16,627 nt of DNA from JBBAFS01 sp041655255 (lineage in GTDB: Bacteria; Spirochaetota; Spirochaetia; Sphaerochaetales; Sphaerochaetaceae): assembly GCA_041655255.1 (NCBI GenBank), contig JBBAFS010000035.1, positions 1-16,627 on the forward strand. Direction: 5' to 3'. The translations under genes and the position numbers were made by a program. This document shows, in pieces, positions 6,994 through 13,854 of this stretch (positions are counted from its first letter, which is position 1; each line of letters opens with the position of its first letter). The notes below the pieces were generated by a model. It ran no database searches. It was not told where the DNA came from and worked only from the letters and a program-made list of their open reading frames with translations.

Positions 6994-8331
6994 TTAGAAT
7001 GGTATTGCTAAGGTATCAGCTACGTTTTGTTTGAAATCTGCAATTGCTTTAGCACGTGATTTATTCCCTGCGGTGTATTCACGAACTTGATCACGCCAGA
7101 TGTTGTTAATAGTTTCATCGCTTTGGGTTAAGTTTTTACCACTAGCAAATTCTCCAGCTGGTACAAAAACGTCAAACATATCTTGTCCACCTAAGAAGTC
7201 TAATCTACCATCTGATCTCTTCATCACTGTACCAGAGGCAACAGAGTCTTTCGTTCCACCAGGACCGAATAATGTTCCATTTGCCCAATAGTATTGTAAG
7301 CCAGTATCAGAACTGTCTAAGGTAATCCATTCAATTAATTCAGCAACGCCATCTTTCACTTTGGTATCACGGTTAGCTAAGACCCATGTTCCACCCCAGA
7401 AGAATCCAATAGGAGGTTCACTGACTGCCCAGTCTCCATAGGTCCCTTCTCCAGGACGATTTCCACCTGAGTTTCCAGCCATAACGTAGTTAATTAACCA
7501 AGCTGGTCCGAAAAATCCAAATACTTTCTTACTTCCAGCATCTTTCATGTCTGCAAACCATGCATCAGTCCAGTCGGCTGTGTCGTTGTGGTAATCGTTT
7601 TGTTTTAATCTAAGAGCGTGGTCTAAGAATGCTTCACGTTTGCTATCGATGAACAGTTTTCCATCAACAATCCACCCCTTGTCGGAGCTGTTTTCAACTG
7701 CATGCCAGAGATCTCCGTCTCCAGAAACAATTCCGTACCCTTTTGATCGTAACTCTTGTGCTGCTTCAAAGAATTTATCAAGACCAGGACCAATTTTCCC
7801 TTAAATGACTGCAGGATCATCGGTTCCCCACACATCTTTAGCAATTGAGCGACGATAGATAAATGCTCCACCTGTTGCTTGATACCCTAAACCGACAAGA
7901 CCACGGTTATTCGTACCAATATCAACGGTATATTGAGCAATGTCAGCTTCTCTTACGAGGCGATCTACATCGATACCAAGGTCTTTGTAGGTAGCAGCAT
8001 ATTGAGCAGCATCACCTTGAGTATACTTCAACACAAATGCGGCTTCGGCACAGTAGATATCAGGAGCGTCTGAACCGCCACCAATAAGAGCTTGGTCGAG
8101 TGCTGGTTGATAAGCACCATCTGTTGTTGCAATGATTGTTGTTTTCACTTCGTAATCGAACTCGGGATGGAGTTCTTTATACCGCTCGATCATATTTGGC
8201 ACTTCGTCGGTAAAACTCCATACGTTGATGACTTTGGATGCAGCTTTGTCTGATTGACCGCCAGCAAACAGTGAGATACTGATGATGAGCAGAATCATTA
8301 CAATTCCAGCAACCTTTACTTTCTTTGCCAT
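6994..8331 (-). pseudogene. Sugar ABC binding protein with in-frame stop at codon 177
   Basis: Extracellular solute-binding protein of the CUT1 sugar family (family 1 type), 445 codons including one internal TAA. The signal peptide spans about residues 1-23 (KKVKVAGIVMILL... to LFA), cut before GGQSDK. No lipobox cysteine is present, so it should be a soluble periplasmic protein. Residues 33-60 (INVWSFTDEVPNMIERY) and the GGGSDAPDIYCAE segment are typical of the family. At 7801-7803 the codon between DPAVI and GKIGPGLDKFFEAAQEL is TAA. The reading frame continues without any shift through 7800-6994 and still encodes a full-looking C-terminal lobe. The fragments are 8331-7801 (176 residues) and an ORF restarting at 7548 (184 residues, no signal peptide). 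One base change would restore Glu, Gln or Lys. This could be a recent nonsense mutation, a sequencing error or readthrough. The start ATG has AAGGAGG seven bases upstream. Confidence 0.85.
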
Positions 8332-8358
8332 AGCAAATCCTCCTTGTGTCTTTCTCTT

Positions 8359-8376
8359 TTAGATATCTGAATCTAA
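8359..8376. promoter_or_regulatory. Inverted repeat TTAGAT-N6-ATCTAA
   Basis: A perfect 6-bp inverted repeat with a six-base spacer, 14 bp upstream of the Shine-Dalgarno sequence of the binding-protein gene. It could be an operator overlapping the promoter or leader of the sugar operon. The regulator is not known; the neighbouring NarL-type response regulator is one candidate. Confidence 0.35.
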
Positions 8377-8484
8377 TGAATGACAACAGTTCATAGTGTG
8401 GGAAGAAGTCCAATCTTACTCCCCTACATCAACTGTAAGCGAGCTGTGGTGCCAACGACAGTGGGCATTTGTCTAAATTGGGAA

Positions 8485-8500
8485 TAGGACAAACGTCCTA
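8485..8500 (-). promoter_or_regulatory. Palindrome TAGGAC-N4-GTCCTA after the regulator gene
   Basis: A perfect 6-bp inverted repeat with a four-base loop, starting five bases after the stop codon of the response-regulator gene. Read leftwards it is followed by TTCCCAATTT, a poor T-run, so it could be a weak terminator that separates the two-component genes from the sugar operon. As a dyad with a short spacer it could equally be a binding site for the NarL-type regulator. Confidence 0.4.
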
Positions 8501-8504
8501 GTGG

Positions 8505-9161
8505 TCACATCTCTTTGCTCTTTGTCCACTTAATGGCATACTTTCTTAACTCCCCCGCATCAGCGATTGAGAGTTTACGTCGTATGTTGTCTCGATACAC
8601 GTTGATAGTCTTATGTGAGAGATTGAGTGTGTCGGCAATTTCACGAACTCCGTAGCCTCGTCCAATGAGTCTAAAGACTTCATGTTCACGAACACTGAGA
8701 GTTTCAACAGGGTCAGATTGAGGATCATCTTTTTGACTGAGCATCGAATCGAGCATCCGCTCTCTCATCGCCTCAGAGAGATAAATCTTCCCTTGTAAGA
8801 CTGTGTCGATAGCACCCAAAAGTGTTTCAGCTGCCTCTTGTTTCATGATGTACCCTTTCGCTCCTGCTTTAAGAGCCGAAGAGGCGTAAATGACTTCATC
8901 GTACATCGATACCACAATTTGGGAGATTTCGGGATAGAGAGCTTTAATACTCTTTACTAATTCAAGTCCATTTTCTTCTCCAAGGGAGATGTCGACTAAC
9001 AGAAGATCGGGTTGGTTTTGTTCAATTAAGGTGTGAGCATCCCCAATAGAGGGGGCTTCTCCAATCACACTAAAGTGGGGGACATTCCCCAATACACTCA
9101 CGAGACCGTGGCGAAAAAGAGGGTGATCATCAACAACAATTAATGTAACAGGTTTTCTCAT
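8505..9161 (-). CDS. NarL/LuxR-type response regulator
   Basis: A 218-residue two-component response regulator. The receiver domain (about 1-122) has the acidic pair Asp11-Asp12, the phospho-acceptor Asp57 (LLLVDISL), Ser85 and Lys107 in the AKGYIMK motif, so it should be phosphorylatable. A LuxR/NarL-type helix-turn-helix follows at about 150-215 (LSVREHEVFRLIGRG ... IADTLNLSHKTINVYR). Expected role: dimerises on phosphorylation and binds DNA near target promoters. The gene lies three bases after the stop of the sensor kinase gene, and its Shine-Dalgarno sequence GGGAG is inside the end of that gene, so the two are coupled. The likely target is the sugar operon directly downstream; this is inferred from position and orientation. 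Confidence 0.92.
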   Translation of the reverse strand: MRKPVTLIVVDDHPLFRHGLVSVLGNVPHFSVIGEAPSIGDAHTLIEQNQPDLLLVDISLGEENGLELVKSIKALYPEISQIVVSMYDEVIYASSALKAGAKGYIMKQEAAETLLGAIDTVLQGKIYLSEAMRERMLDSMLSQKDDPQSDPVETLSVREHEVFRLIGRGYGVREIADTLNLSHKTINVYRDNIRRKLSIADAGELRKYAIKWTKSKEM

Positions 9162-9164
9162 ATT

Positions 9165-11507
9165 CTACTCCCGAAGTTTCACTCGTACTGTGGTACCATC
9201 TTCTGTCGAATCGACATCTAACTCCCCTTTTGCCATACTTGCCCTATTACGCATAATTCGTAACCCCAATGCCCCTTTACGGATCCTTCGGGGAATTCCT
9301 ACCCCGTTATCGGTTACCGAGGCATAGTGGACTCGCTCATTGTGTTCATCCGTCTCTGAATAGAGGGAGATTACAACTTTATCGGCTTTTGAGTGTTTTA
9401 CTGCATTAGTGAGTGCCTCTTGAATAATCCTAAAGACGTGAAGAGTTCGATCTTCTTCAATCTCTTCAAAAGAGGGGGTAATGACGATGTCGATATCGAC
9501 ATCAAAATAACGTTTAGTATCATTGACCAAGGCATCGACTCGTTTACTGAGGGTATGTGCCTCCATCTCAAGAGGGAGTAAGCCTCTACTGATTGTCTTT
9601 ATTTTCATAATAGATTCAGTAAGAAGATGAGATATTTGGGCTAAAGAGGAACCAAGTTCACTCTCTTGAGCCTCTGTACTCTTACGAATAGAGCTCGTAA
9701 GTAGTGATATTCCTAACAGGTGTTGAGCTAAATCATCATGGAGATCTTGTCCAATACGTTCCATGGTTTTACTTGAAATCTCCATCACCTCTTTTTCTAA
9801 CTCGGTTCTCCGTTTAATCTCATTAGAGAGTTCTTTGTTTGCCTTAATGAGATCTTTTGTCCGAATAGCAACTTGTTCACTCAGTGTTTGTTCATGAGAT
9901 TTAATCTCTTCTAACAAAAGGGTCCCTTTTAAGTTACTGGAGATTTGTTCTTGAAGTACATCATACAACGCTGGAGATTCCATCCCCACCGGTACAATGA
10001 TGTATCCAAGAGGTTCGGTGTTATAGACAAGTGGAAGTAAAATCCACTGCCCTTTTCTCCACACTCGATCGTAATGAGGTGGGAGTAGTTGATCTGAATC
10101 AAACTCTCTAATTTCATGAAAAGAGGGGATATCTCCACTCTCCATGTCCATCACCAATCGCCCTTTTCCCGTATTGTGAGAAAACACGACAAGGTAGCCT
10201 CGTTTGATACCAAAGAGGTGTAAACTATTTTTTAAGTTGTGAACTAATTCACTCATCTCAAATGTACCAGCTAACATGGCACTGACGTGCCTAAGAGCTT
10301 CAAAAGAGCTTTGAACATCGAGTCGCTTTGCTGCTTGGTAACGTCCAATTTTCTCTCCCACAAATGCTCGAGCAGCCCCGATGAGATTCTTTTTACTCTT
10401 AGTCGGACAATCAAGGCAGCGACTTTCAACAATTGAGATGTATTCGTGCCATCTTTCCACCATGCCGTTTTCACTAATGGTAGTGTCGATCCCTTTATTA
10501 AGAAGAGCAATAAGATGGGGATGACTCTCTTGTTTCACTAACGTTACCAGCTCTTGAATACTCTTTTTCTCACTTCTACTCGCATAAGAGGGAATTTCAA
10601 CACCTTCACTGTTGAAGTTAAACTGAGGCGCACAACCACACGACTCTCTAATAATAGCAGTGCTACGAAGCACTTTATGCTCCTCTTGAGAAGAGCCCAT
10701 GAGGCGATCTAACATCGCAACAGCTTCTCTACCGAGATTTGTCATTGGTTGCACTACCGTGGTTAACGGCGGATGGGTATATCGTGAGGCGGGTATTCCA
10801 TCAAAGCCAATAACCGAGATATCTTCAGGAACATGATAACCTCGTTGGCTTAACAACGATAGTGCCCCTTGAGCCATTCGATCATTAAGACAAAAGACCG
10901 TATCGATGACTTTATTTTTCGCTAAAAGAGCCTCCATCCCTCTCGCCCCAGAATCTTGAACAAATGTTCCATCGACCATCAACTCAGGATCGAGTTCTAA
11001 ATCATACAGATTAAGAGCATCTATAAGTGCTTTTTTACGACTCACTGCCTCATCGTGAGTTGGGGGACCTCCAATTAACGCAAAGTTTTTTCTTCCGTGA
11101 TCGTGAACAAGGTGTTCAATAATCTGCTCAATGGCCTTTGAACTTTCGACTGTGACGCTACTCATTCCAGGGATATCCATCCCGATGGAAACTTTTGGAA
11201 GCGACTCCCAAGGACTAAAAAACTCTTTAAGATCTAACGATGTAAAAAAGGTCGCCAATGATGAAGAGATAATAATGAGACCATCAATTGTTTGTTCATT
11301 TGCCAAGTGATAAGCCAAGTTAGATGAGGCCTCTGCAGAGATGGGTGAACCGATACGAGAACCTAAAAAAGAGATCGATGCAAAGTTTCTTTTTTGAGCT
11401 TCATCTTCAATAGCACGCCACACTGTAGATTGGTATTCATCATCTAAAGAGGCAGTAAAAACACCAATACAACCAGAAGATTTTTGCATACGTTTATGAT
11501 ACTCCAT
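9165..11507 (-). CDS. LacI-type sugar-binding domain fused to HisKA_3 histidine kinase
   Basis: About 780 residues, with no signal peptide and no membrane helix, so cytoplasmic. Residues 11-285 form a LacI/GalR-type periplasmic-binding-protein fold (CIGVFTASLDDEYQ near the start; VFCLNDRMAQGALSLL, ISVIGFDGIPASRYTHPPLTTV and the REAVAMLDRLM segment). The helix-turn-helix that precedes this fold in LacI regulators is absent. An IRESCGCAP cysteine cluster follows, then a GAF-like region (about 400-540), a coiled coil (about 530-580) and the kinase. The phospho-acceptor is His590 in IGQDLHDDLAQH, a NarX/DegS-type (HisKA_3) site. The ATPase domain has the N-box EALTNAVKH (Asn701), DNGVGI (about 733) and GALGLR (about 745). 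All catalytic motifs look intact. The partner is the regulator three bases downstream. Start choice is uncertain: TTG 11513, ATG 11507 and ATG 11489 are all possible, none with an ideal Shine-Dalgarno sequence; numbering here is from 11507. Confidence 0.9.
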   Translation of the reverse strand: MEYHKRMQKSSGCIGVFTASLDDEYQSTVWRAIEDEAQKRNFASISFLGSRIGSPISAEASSNLAYHLANEQTIDGLIIISSSLATFFTSLDLKEFFSPWESLPKVSIGMDIPGMSSVTVESSKAIEQIIEHLVHDHGRKNFALIGGPPTHDEAVSRKKALIDALNLYDLELDPELMVDGTFVQDSGARGMEALLAKNKVIDTVFCLNDRMAQGALSLLSQRGYHVPEDISVIGFDGIPASRYTHPPLTTVVQPMTNLGREAVAMLDRLMGSSQEEHKVLRSTAIIRESCGCAPQFNFNSEGVEIPSYASRSEKKSIQELVTLVKQESHPHLIALLNKGIDTTISENGMVERWHEYISIVESRCLDCPTKSKKNLIGAARAFVGEKIGRYQAAKRLDVQSSFEALRHVSAMLAGTFEMSELVHNLKNSLHLFGIKRGYLVVFSHNTGKGRLVMDMESGDIPSFHEIREFDSDQLLPPHYDRVWRKGQWILLPLVYNTEPLGYIIVPVGMESPALYDVLQEQISSNLKGTLLLEEIKSHEQTLSEQVAIRTKDLIKANKELSNEIKRRTELEKEVMEISSKTMERIGQDLHDDLAQHLLGISLLTSSIRKSTEAQESELGSSLAQISHLLTESIMKIKTISRGLLPLEMEAHTLSKRVDALVNDTKRYFDVDIDIVITPSFEEIEEDRTLHVFRIIQEALTNAVKHSKADKVVISLYSETDEHNERVHYASVTDNGVGIPRRIRKGALGLRIMRNRASMAKGELDVDSTEDGTTVRVKLRE

Positions 11508-11884
11508 CCCCAAGAGAATGCAACTAAAGAGATGAGAGAAAAGAATGAGGAGGGGTTTGATGGCCTAAAAATGACAAATAAGACTTATTAAGTAAGGCTT
11601 TATCTCTTATAGGGGCTAATAAAGACTACCTTTATGGTATAAGCACAAACCTCATATAGGTAAGAGTCTATCCTTGTAGATATAAGAAAAGTAAAAACCC
11701 ATAATTGAATGAGAGGCACATAACACCTCAGCACTAGGTGTAACTCCTAGGTACAGACTTCTCGATGTTGGGAATACGTGATCTGGCTTTTATAGTAAAG
11801 CTCTCTTAATCAAAATGTTTTCCAACACTCTTTTTTGAGGAATTTTTCTATCTGCTACTGTGGCTATGTAATGTGTATATGAGT
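11508..11884. other. Intergenic region upstream of kinase gene
   Basis: About 375 bp without a credible gene, between the kinase start and the 3' end of the tRNA. It should hold the kinase promoter (minus strand), but it is AT-rich and no -35/-10 pair stands out. Short inverted repeats are present: ACACCT-N7-AGGTGT (11723-11741), overlapping a competing pair CTAGG/CCTAG (11735-11750), and GCTTT-N6-AAAGC near 11786. No clear terminator for the tRNA was found. Confidence 0.5.
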
Positions 11885-11968
11885 TGCCCAGAACAGGATT
11901 TGAACCTGCACAGTGTTGCCACCACTAGGACCTGAACCTAGCGCGTCTGCCAATTCCGCCACCTGGGC
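11885..11968 (-). tRNA. tRNA-Leu (anticodon CAG)
   Basis: An 84-nt class II tRNA. The acceptor stem is GCCCAGG paired with TCTGGGC (one G-U), the D-arm contains GGCGGAATTGGCAGACGC, and the anticodon stem CTAGG/CCTAG closes the loop TTCAGGT with anticodon CAG at 11932-11934. A long variable arm (TGGTGGCAACACTG) marks it as leucine. The T-arm reads GCAGG TTCAAAT CCTGT. The discriminator is A and the CCA end is not encoded. It decodes CUG codons. Confidence 0.96.
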
Positions 11969-11978
11969 TTTCGAGCTG

Positions 11979-12008
11979 ACTATAACGCAGAGATTTAAGA
12001 TGTGTCAA
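11979..12008 (-). promoter_or_regulatory. Promoter of tRNA-Leu
   Basis: On the minus strand a perfect -35 TTGACA (12003-12008) and a -10 TATAGT (11979-11984) are 18 bp apart. The -10 ends 10 bp before the mature tRNA 5' end, so only a very short leader would need RNase P removal. This is the best core promoter in the window. Confidence 0.75.
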
Positions 12009-12026
12009 TCTTTATGGTTGTCTATT

Positions 12027-12047
12027 GAAGATAGTTTAACTACCTTC
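12027..12047. promoter_or_regulatory. Imperfect palindrome upstream of tpx
   Basis: A 21-bp dyad, GAAG-A-TAGTT-T-AACTA-C-CTTC, in which nine of ten base pairs match around a single central T. It ends 12 bp before the tpx Shine-Dalgarno sequence. The size and one-base centre resemble operators of Fur/PerR-type repressors, but the sequence is not their consensus. It could also form a hairpin in the tpx leader. Confidence 0.4.
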
Positions 12048-12071
12048 TGTATGTACATAGGAGGACTTTGT

Positions 12072-12560
12072 ATGAAAGTTACATTTGGTGGAAATCCTGT
12101 TGAATTAGTTGGAACCGAAATACATGTTGGAGATACCGTCGCCGATTTTAGTGCGATGAATAATGATCTAAGTCCATTTAAACTCAGTTCTATTAAAGGG
12201 AAAAAACTTATTGTAGGTGTCCCCTCTTTAGACACTTCAATATGTGATGCCGAAGTTCGTCGTTTTAACCAAGAAGCTACCAGCTTAGATGATGTGACAG
12301 TCATTGTAGTTTCAATGGATCTCCCTTTTGCCCAACAAAGATGGTGTGGTGCTGCTGGAGTTGAGAATGTAATCACCGTAAGTGATTTCAAAGATAAAGA
12401 CTTTGCCCACACTTTTGGAACATACCTACCCCAGCACGGCCTTATTGCCCGCTCTATTTTCTTATTAGATAGCAATAATACCGTACAGTACGTAGAGTAC
12501 GTCCCAGAGGTGAAAAGCCACCCAAATTATGAAGCAGCATTAGAAGCAGTGAGAAGATAA
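12072..12560 (+). CDS. tpx: Thiol peroxidase (Tpx-type peroxiredoxin)
   Basis: A 162-residue atypical two-cysteine peroxiredoxin that reduces hydrogen peroxide and alkyl hydroperoxides with electrons from thioredoxin. The N-terminal VTFGGNPVELVG and VGDTVADF segments are typical of Tpx. The peroxidatic Cys58 sits in PSLDTSICDAEVRRF and the resolving Cys92 in QQRWCGAAG, with the spacing expected from E. coli Tpx (61/95). The protein should be cytoplasmic or soluble. The start is the ATG with AGGAGGA (12059-12065) six bases upstream; longer in-frame extension runs back through the tRNA gene and is not real. It has its own leader with a palindrome and lies 68 bp from the next gene, so it may be transcribed alone. 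Confidence 0.93.
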   Translation: MKVTFGGNPVELVGTEIHVGDTVADFSAMNNDLSPFKLSSIKGKKLIVGVPSLDTSICDAEVRRFNQEATSLDDVTVIVVSMDLPFAQQRWCGAAGVENVITVSDFKDKDFAHTFGTYLPQHGLIARSIFLLDSNNTVQYVEYVPEVKSHPNYEAALEAVRR

Positions 12561-12593
12561 GACGAAAATCAAGACGCCTCTCTTTGTAGAAAC

Positions 12594-12622
12594 TTGAAAA
12601 AGGTTTAAAAGAGAATTAGAGT
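12594..12622 (+). promoter_or_regulatory. Candidate promoter before YmdB-like gene
   Basis: TTGAAA (12594-12599) and TAGAGT (12617-12622) are 17 bp apart. The expected transcription start falls at or just before the ATG at 12629, so the mRNA would be almost leaderless, consistent with the poor Shine-Dalgarno sequence here. The hexamers are only moderate matches. Confidence 0.25.
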
Positions 12623-12628
12623 ACCTCT

Positions 12629-13426
12629 ATGAGTATTCGAATTTTGTTTTTAGGAGAGATTGTAGGAAAACCTGGAATCCAAGCCCTAAAAAATGGACTA
12701 AAGGGTCTTAAAGAGAGAGAGAGTATCGATTTTGTCGTAGCAAACGGCGAAGGGGCTACTGGGGGCTTTGGTATAGGGAAAAACCACGCTCTTCAGATTA
12801 CAAAGTTAGGCGTCGATCTCATCACTACAGGTGAAAAAACCTATTATAAAAAGGATATGGTCGAATATATTGGACAAAACCGAAAAATTATTCGACCAGC
12901 CAACTACCCCTTTGGGAATCCCGGAAGAGGTTTCGGAATCTTTCACATTGGGGAGATTCGAGTTGCCTTCATAAATCTGTTGGGAAATGCCGATTTTAAT
13001 CGTACCCATACATCAAACCCTTTTATCCAAGCGAACTCACTTGTTGAAAAACTTCTCCCTGAAAGTGACGCTATATGCCTTCAGTTTCATGCCTCAACAA
13101 CTGCAGAGAAACAAACAATGGCTCACCACCTCAAAGGCCGAGTTGCCGCTGTAATAGGGACACACTCAAAAGTACTCAGTAGCGATGCTCGTATCTTAGA
13201 GGAGGCGACAGCCGCCATCACCGACAACGGGCGATGTGGAAGTGCTCTATCGGTGGGGGGATTCGACAGTAGTGTTGAAATTGAACGATTTTTAACACAA
13301 ATACCTTCACGAAGTGTAGAATCATACAAGAACTTAGAATTACAAGGGGTTATCGTTGAGATAACCAAAGATGGAAAAGCAACATCGATTACGACAGTAA
13401 AAGAGTCGGTCGATATGGATCAATAG
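12629..13426 (+). CDS. YmdB-like (TIGR00282-type) metallophosphoesterase homologue, degraded metal site
   Basis: A 265-residue homologue of YmdB/DR1281-type calcineurin-like phosphoesterases. The fold landmarks are clear: ILFLGEIVGKPG (5-16), FVVANGEGATGGFGI (35-49), RPANYPFGNPG (89-99), FHASTTAEK (153-161), IGTHSKVLSSDARIL (176-190) and the late GGFDSSVEI. Compared with the usual GDVVG, NGEN, GNH, DFH and GTHTH motifs, several metal or catalytic positions differ: Glu10 in place of Asp, Gly42 for Asn, Glu69-Lys70 for Asn-His, and Lys181 for the second His of THTH. Glu41, His154 and His179 are kept. Classical two-metal phosphodiesterase activity is therefore doubtful. The change may be a lineage feature and not decay, because the rest of the protein looks well kept. 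The ATG at 12629 has a weak Shine-Dalgarno sequence. The stop codon overlaps the Shine-Dalgarno sequence of the next gene. Confidence 0.88.
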   Translation: MSIRILFLGEIVGKPGIQALKNGLKGLKERESIDFVVANGEGATGGFGIGKNHALQITKLGVDLITTGEKTYYKKDMVEYIGQNRKIIRPANYPFGNPGRGFGIFHIGEIRVAFINLLGNADFNRTHTSNPFIQANSLVEKLLPESDAICLQFHASTTAEKQTMAHHLKGRVAAVIGTHSKVLSSDARILEEATAAITDNGRCGSALSVGGFDSSVEIERFLTQIPSRSVESYKNLELQGVIVEITKDGKATSITTVKESVDMDQ

Positions 13427-13435
13427 GAGCATATT

Positions 13436-13846
13436 ATGGTTGAACTAGCTTCAGTTATTTCTATAGAGAGTGATGGGAGTGTTACCGTCAGTTGTCAAAC
13501 ACAAACATGCCAAAACTGTAGTGCAGGGGCTTTTTGTGGATCACAAGGAAAAACCTTCAGTGCCCGTAATACGGCTGATGGACACATCGGAATCGGAGAT
13601 ACCGTTGAATTATACCTCCCACCAGGGAAAACGATTATGGCAGGGTTTGTGACACTGTTAGTTCCAATTCTCCTTTTTCCTGTCGGCTATTATATCACAT
13701 CACTGTTTCACACCTCCCCTTCTGAAATGATGAGAGTTGTATACGGTATTGGTGGTATTGCCTTAGGGTTTTTAATAAGTAGACTTTTTTCAAAAAGGAA
13801 CGAACACGAATATACCCCTGTGATTACAAAGATTATTGAACAGTAG
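13436..13846 (+). CDS. RseC/MucC-like membrane protein
   Basis: A 136-residue inner-membrane protein of the SoxR-reducing-system RseC family. The cytoplasmic N-terminal part carries four cysteines, Cys20, Cys25, Cys28 and Cys34 (SCQTQTCQNCSAGAFCG), a likely metal- or redox-active cluster. GDTVELYLP leads into two membrane helices at about 66-88 and 98-116, ending in a basic tail. In enterobacteria RseC works with the Rsx/Rnf electron-transfer complex on SoxR; here no rnf genes are seen. AGGAG (13425-13429) is six bases before the ATG, and it lies nine bases after the upstream gene, so it belongs to the same operon. Exact role unknown. Confidence 0.8.
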   Translation: MVELASVISIESDGSVTVSCQTQTCQNCSAGAFCGSQGKTFSARNTADGHIGIGDTVELYLPPGKTIMAGFVTLLVPILLFPVGYYITSLFHTSPSEMMRVVYGIGGIALGFLISRLFSKRNEHEYTPVITKIIEQ

Positions 13847-13854
13847 GCAACATC

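Larger units (their letters stand above)
8332..8504 (-). promoter_or_regulatory. Promoter/regulatory region of the sugar operon
   Basis: A 173-bp gap between the response-regulator gene and the binding-protein gene, the only sizeable gap upstream of the operon, so its promoter should be here. It contains two inverted repeats (8359-8376 and 8485-8500), listed separately. On the minus strand a possible core promoter is TTGTCA and TATCTA with only 15 bp between, close to the gene; the match is poor. A weak promoter would fit activation by the adjacent response regulator. No cre-like site was convincing. Confidence 0.5.

Noticed and set aside
7801..7803. TAA reassigned as a sense codon (altered genetic code).
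   Set aside because: Several other genes in the window, including this one, end at TAA, and no other internal TAA occurs.
7623..7871. ORF overlapping the nonsense codon of the binding-protein gene, suggesting a frameshift.
   Set aside because: Its product does not resemble a solute-binding protein, whereas the original frame continues with family-like sequence straight after the TAA. The lesion is a stop codon, not a frameshift.
8440..8460. Sigma-54 promoter for the sugar operon (TGGCAC at 8449-8454, minus strand), attractive because rpoN is in the window.
   Set aside because: No TTGC element stands at the required spacing, and the NarL-type regulator lacks the AAA+ domain needed to activate sigma-54.
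11913..12071. Longer N-terminus for thiol peroxidase from an upstream ATG at 11913.
   Set aside because: It would run through the tRNA-Leu gene, and the family start matches the ATG at 12072 with an excellent Shine-Dalgarno sequence.
12005..12475. A 156-residue minus-strand ORF opposite tpx.
   Set aside because: It is a reverse-strand shadow of an obvious peroxiredoxin gene and has no recognisable domain.
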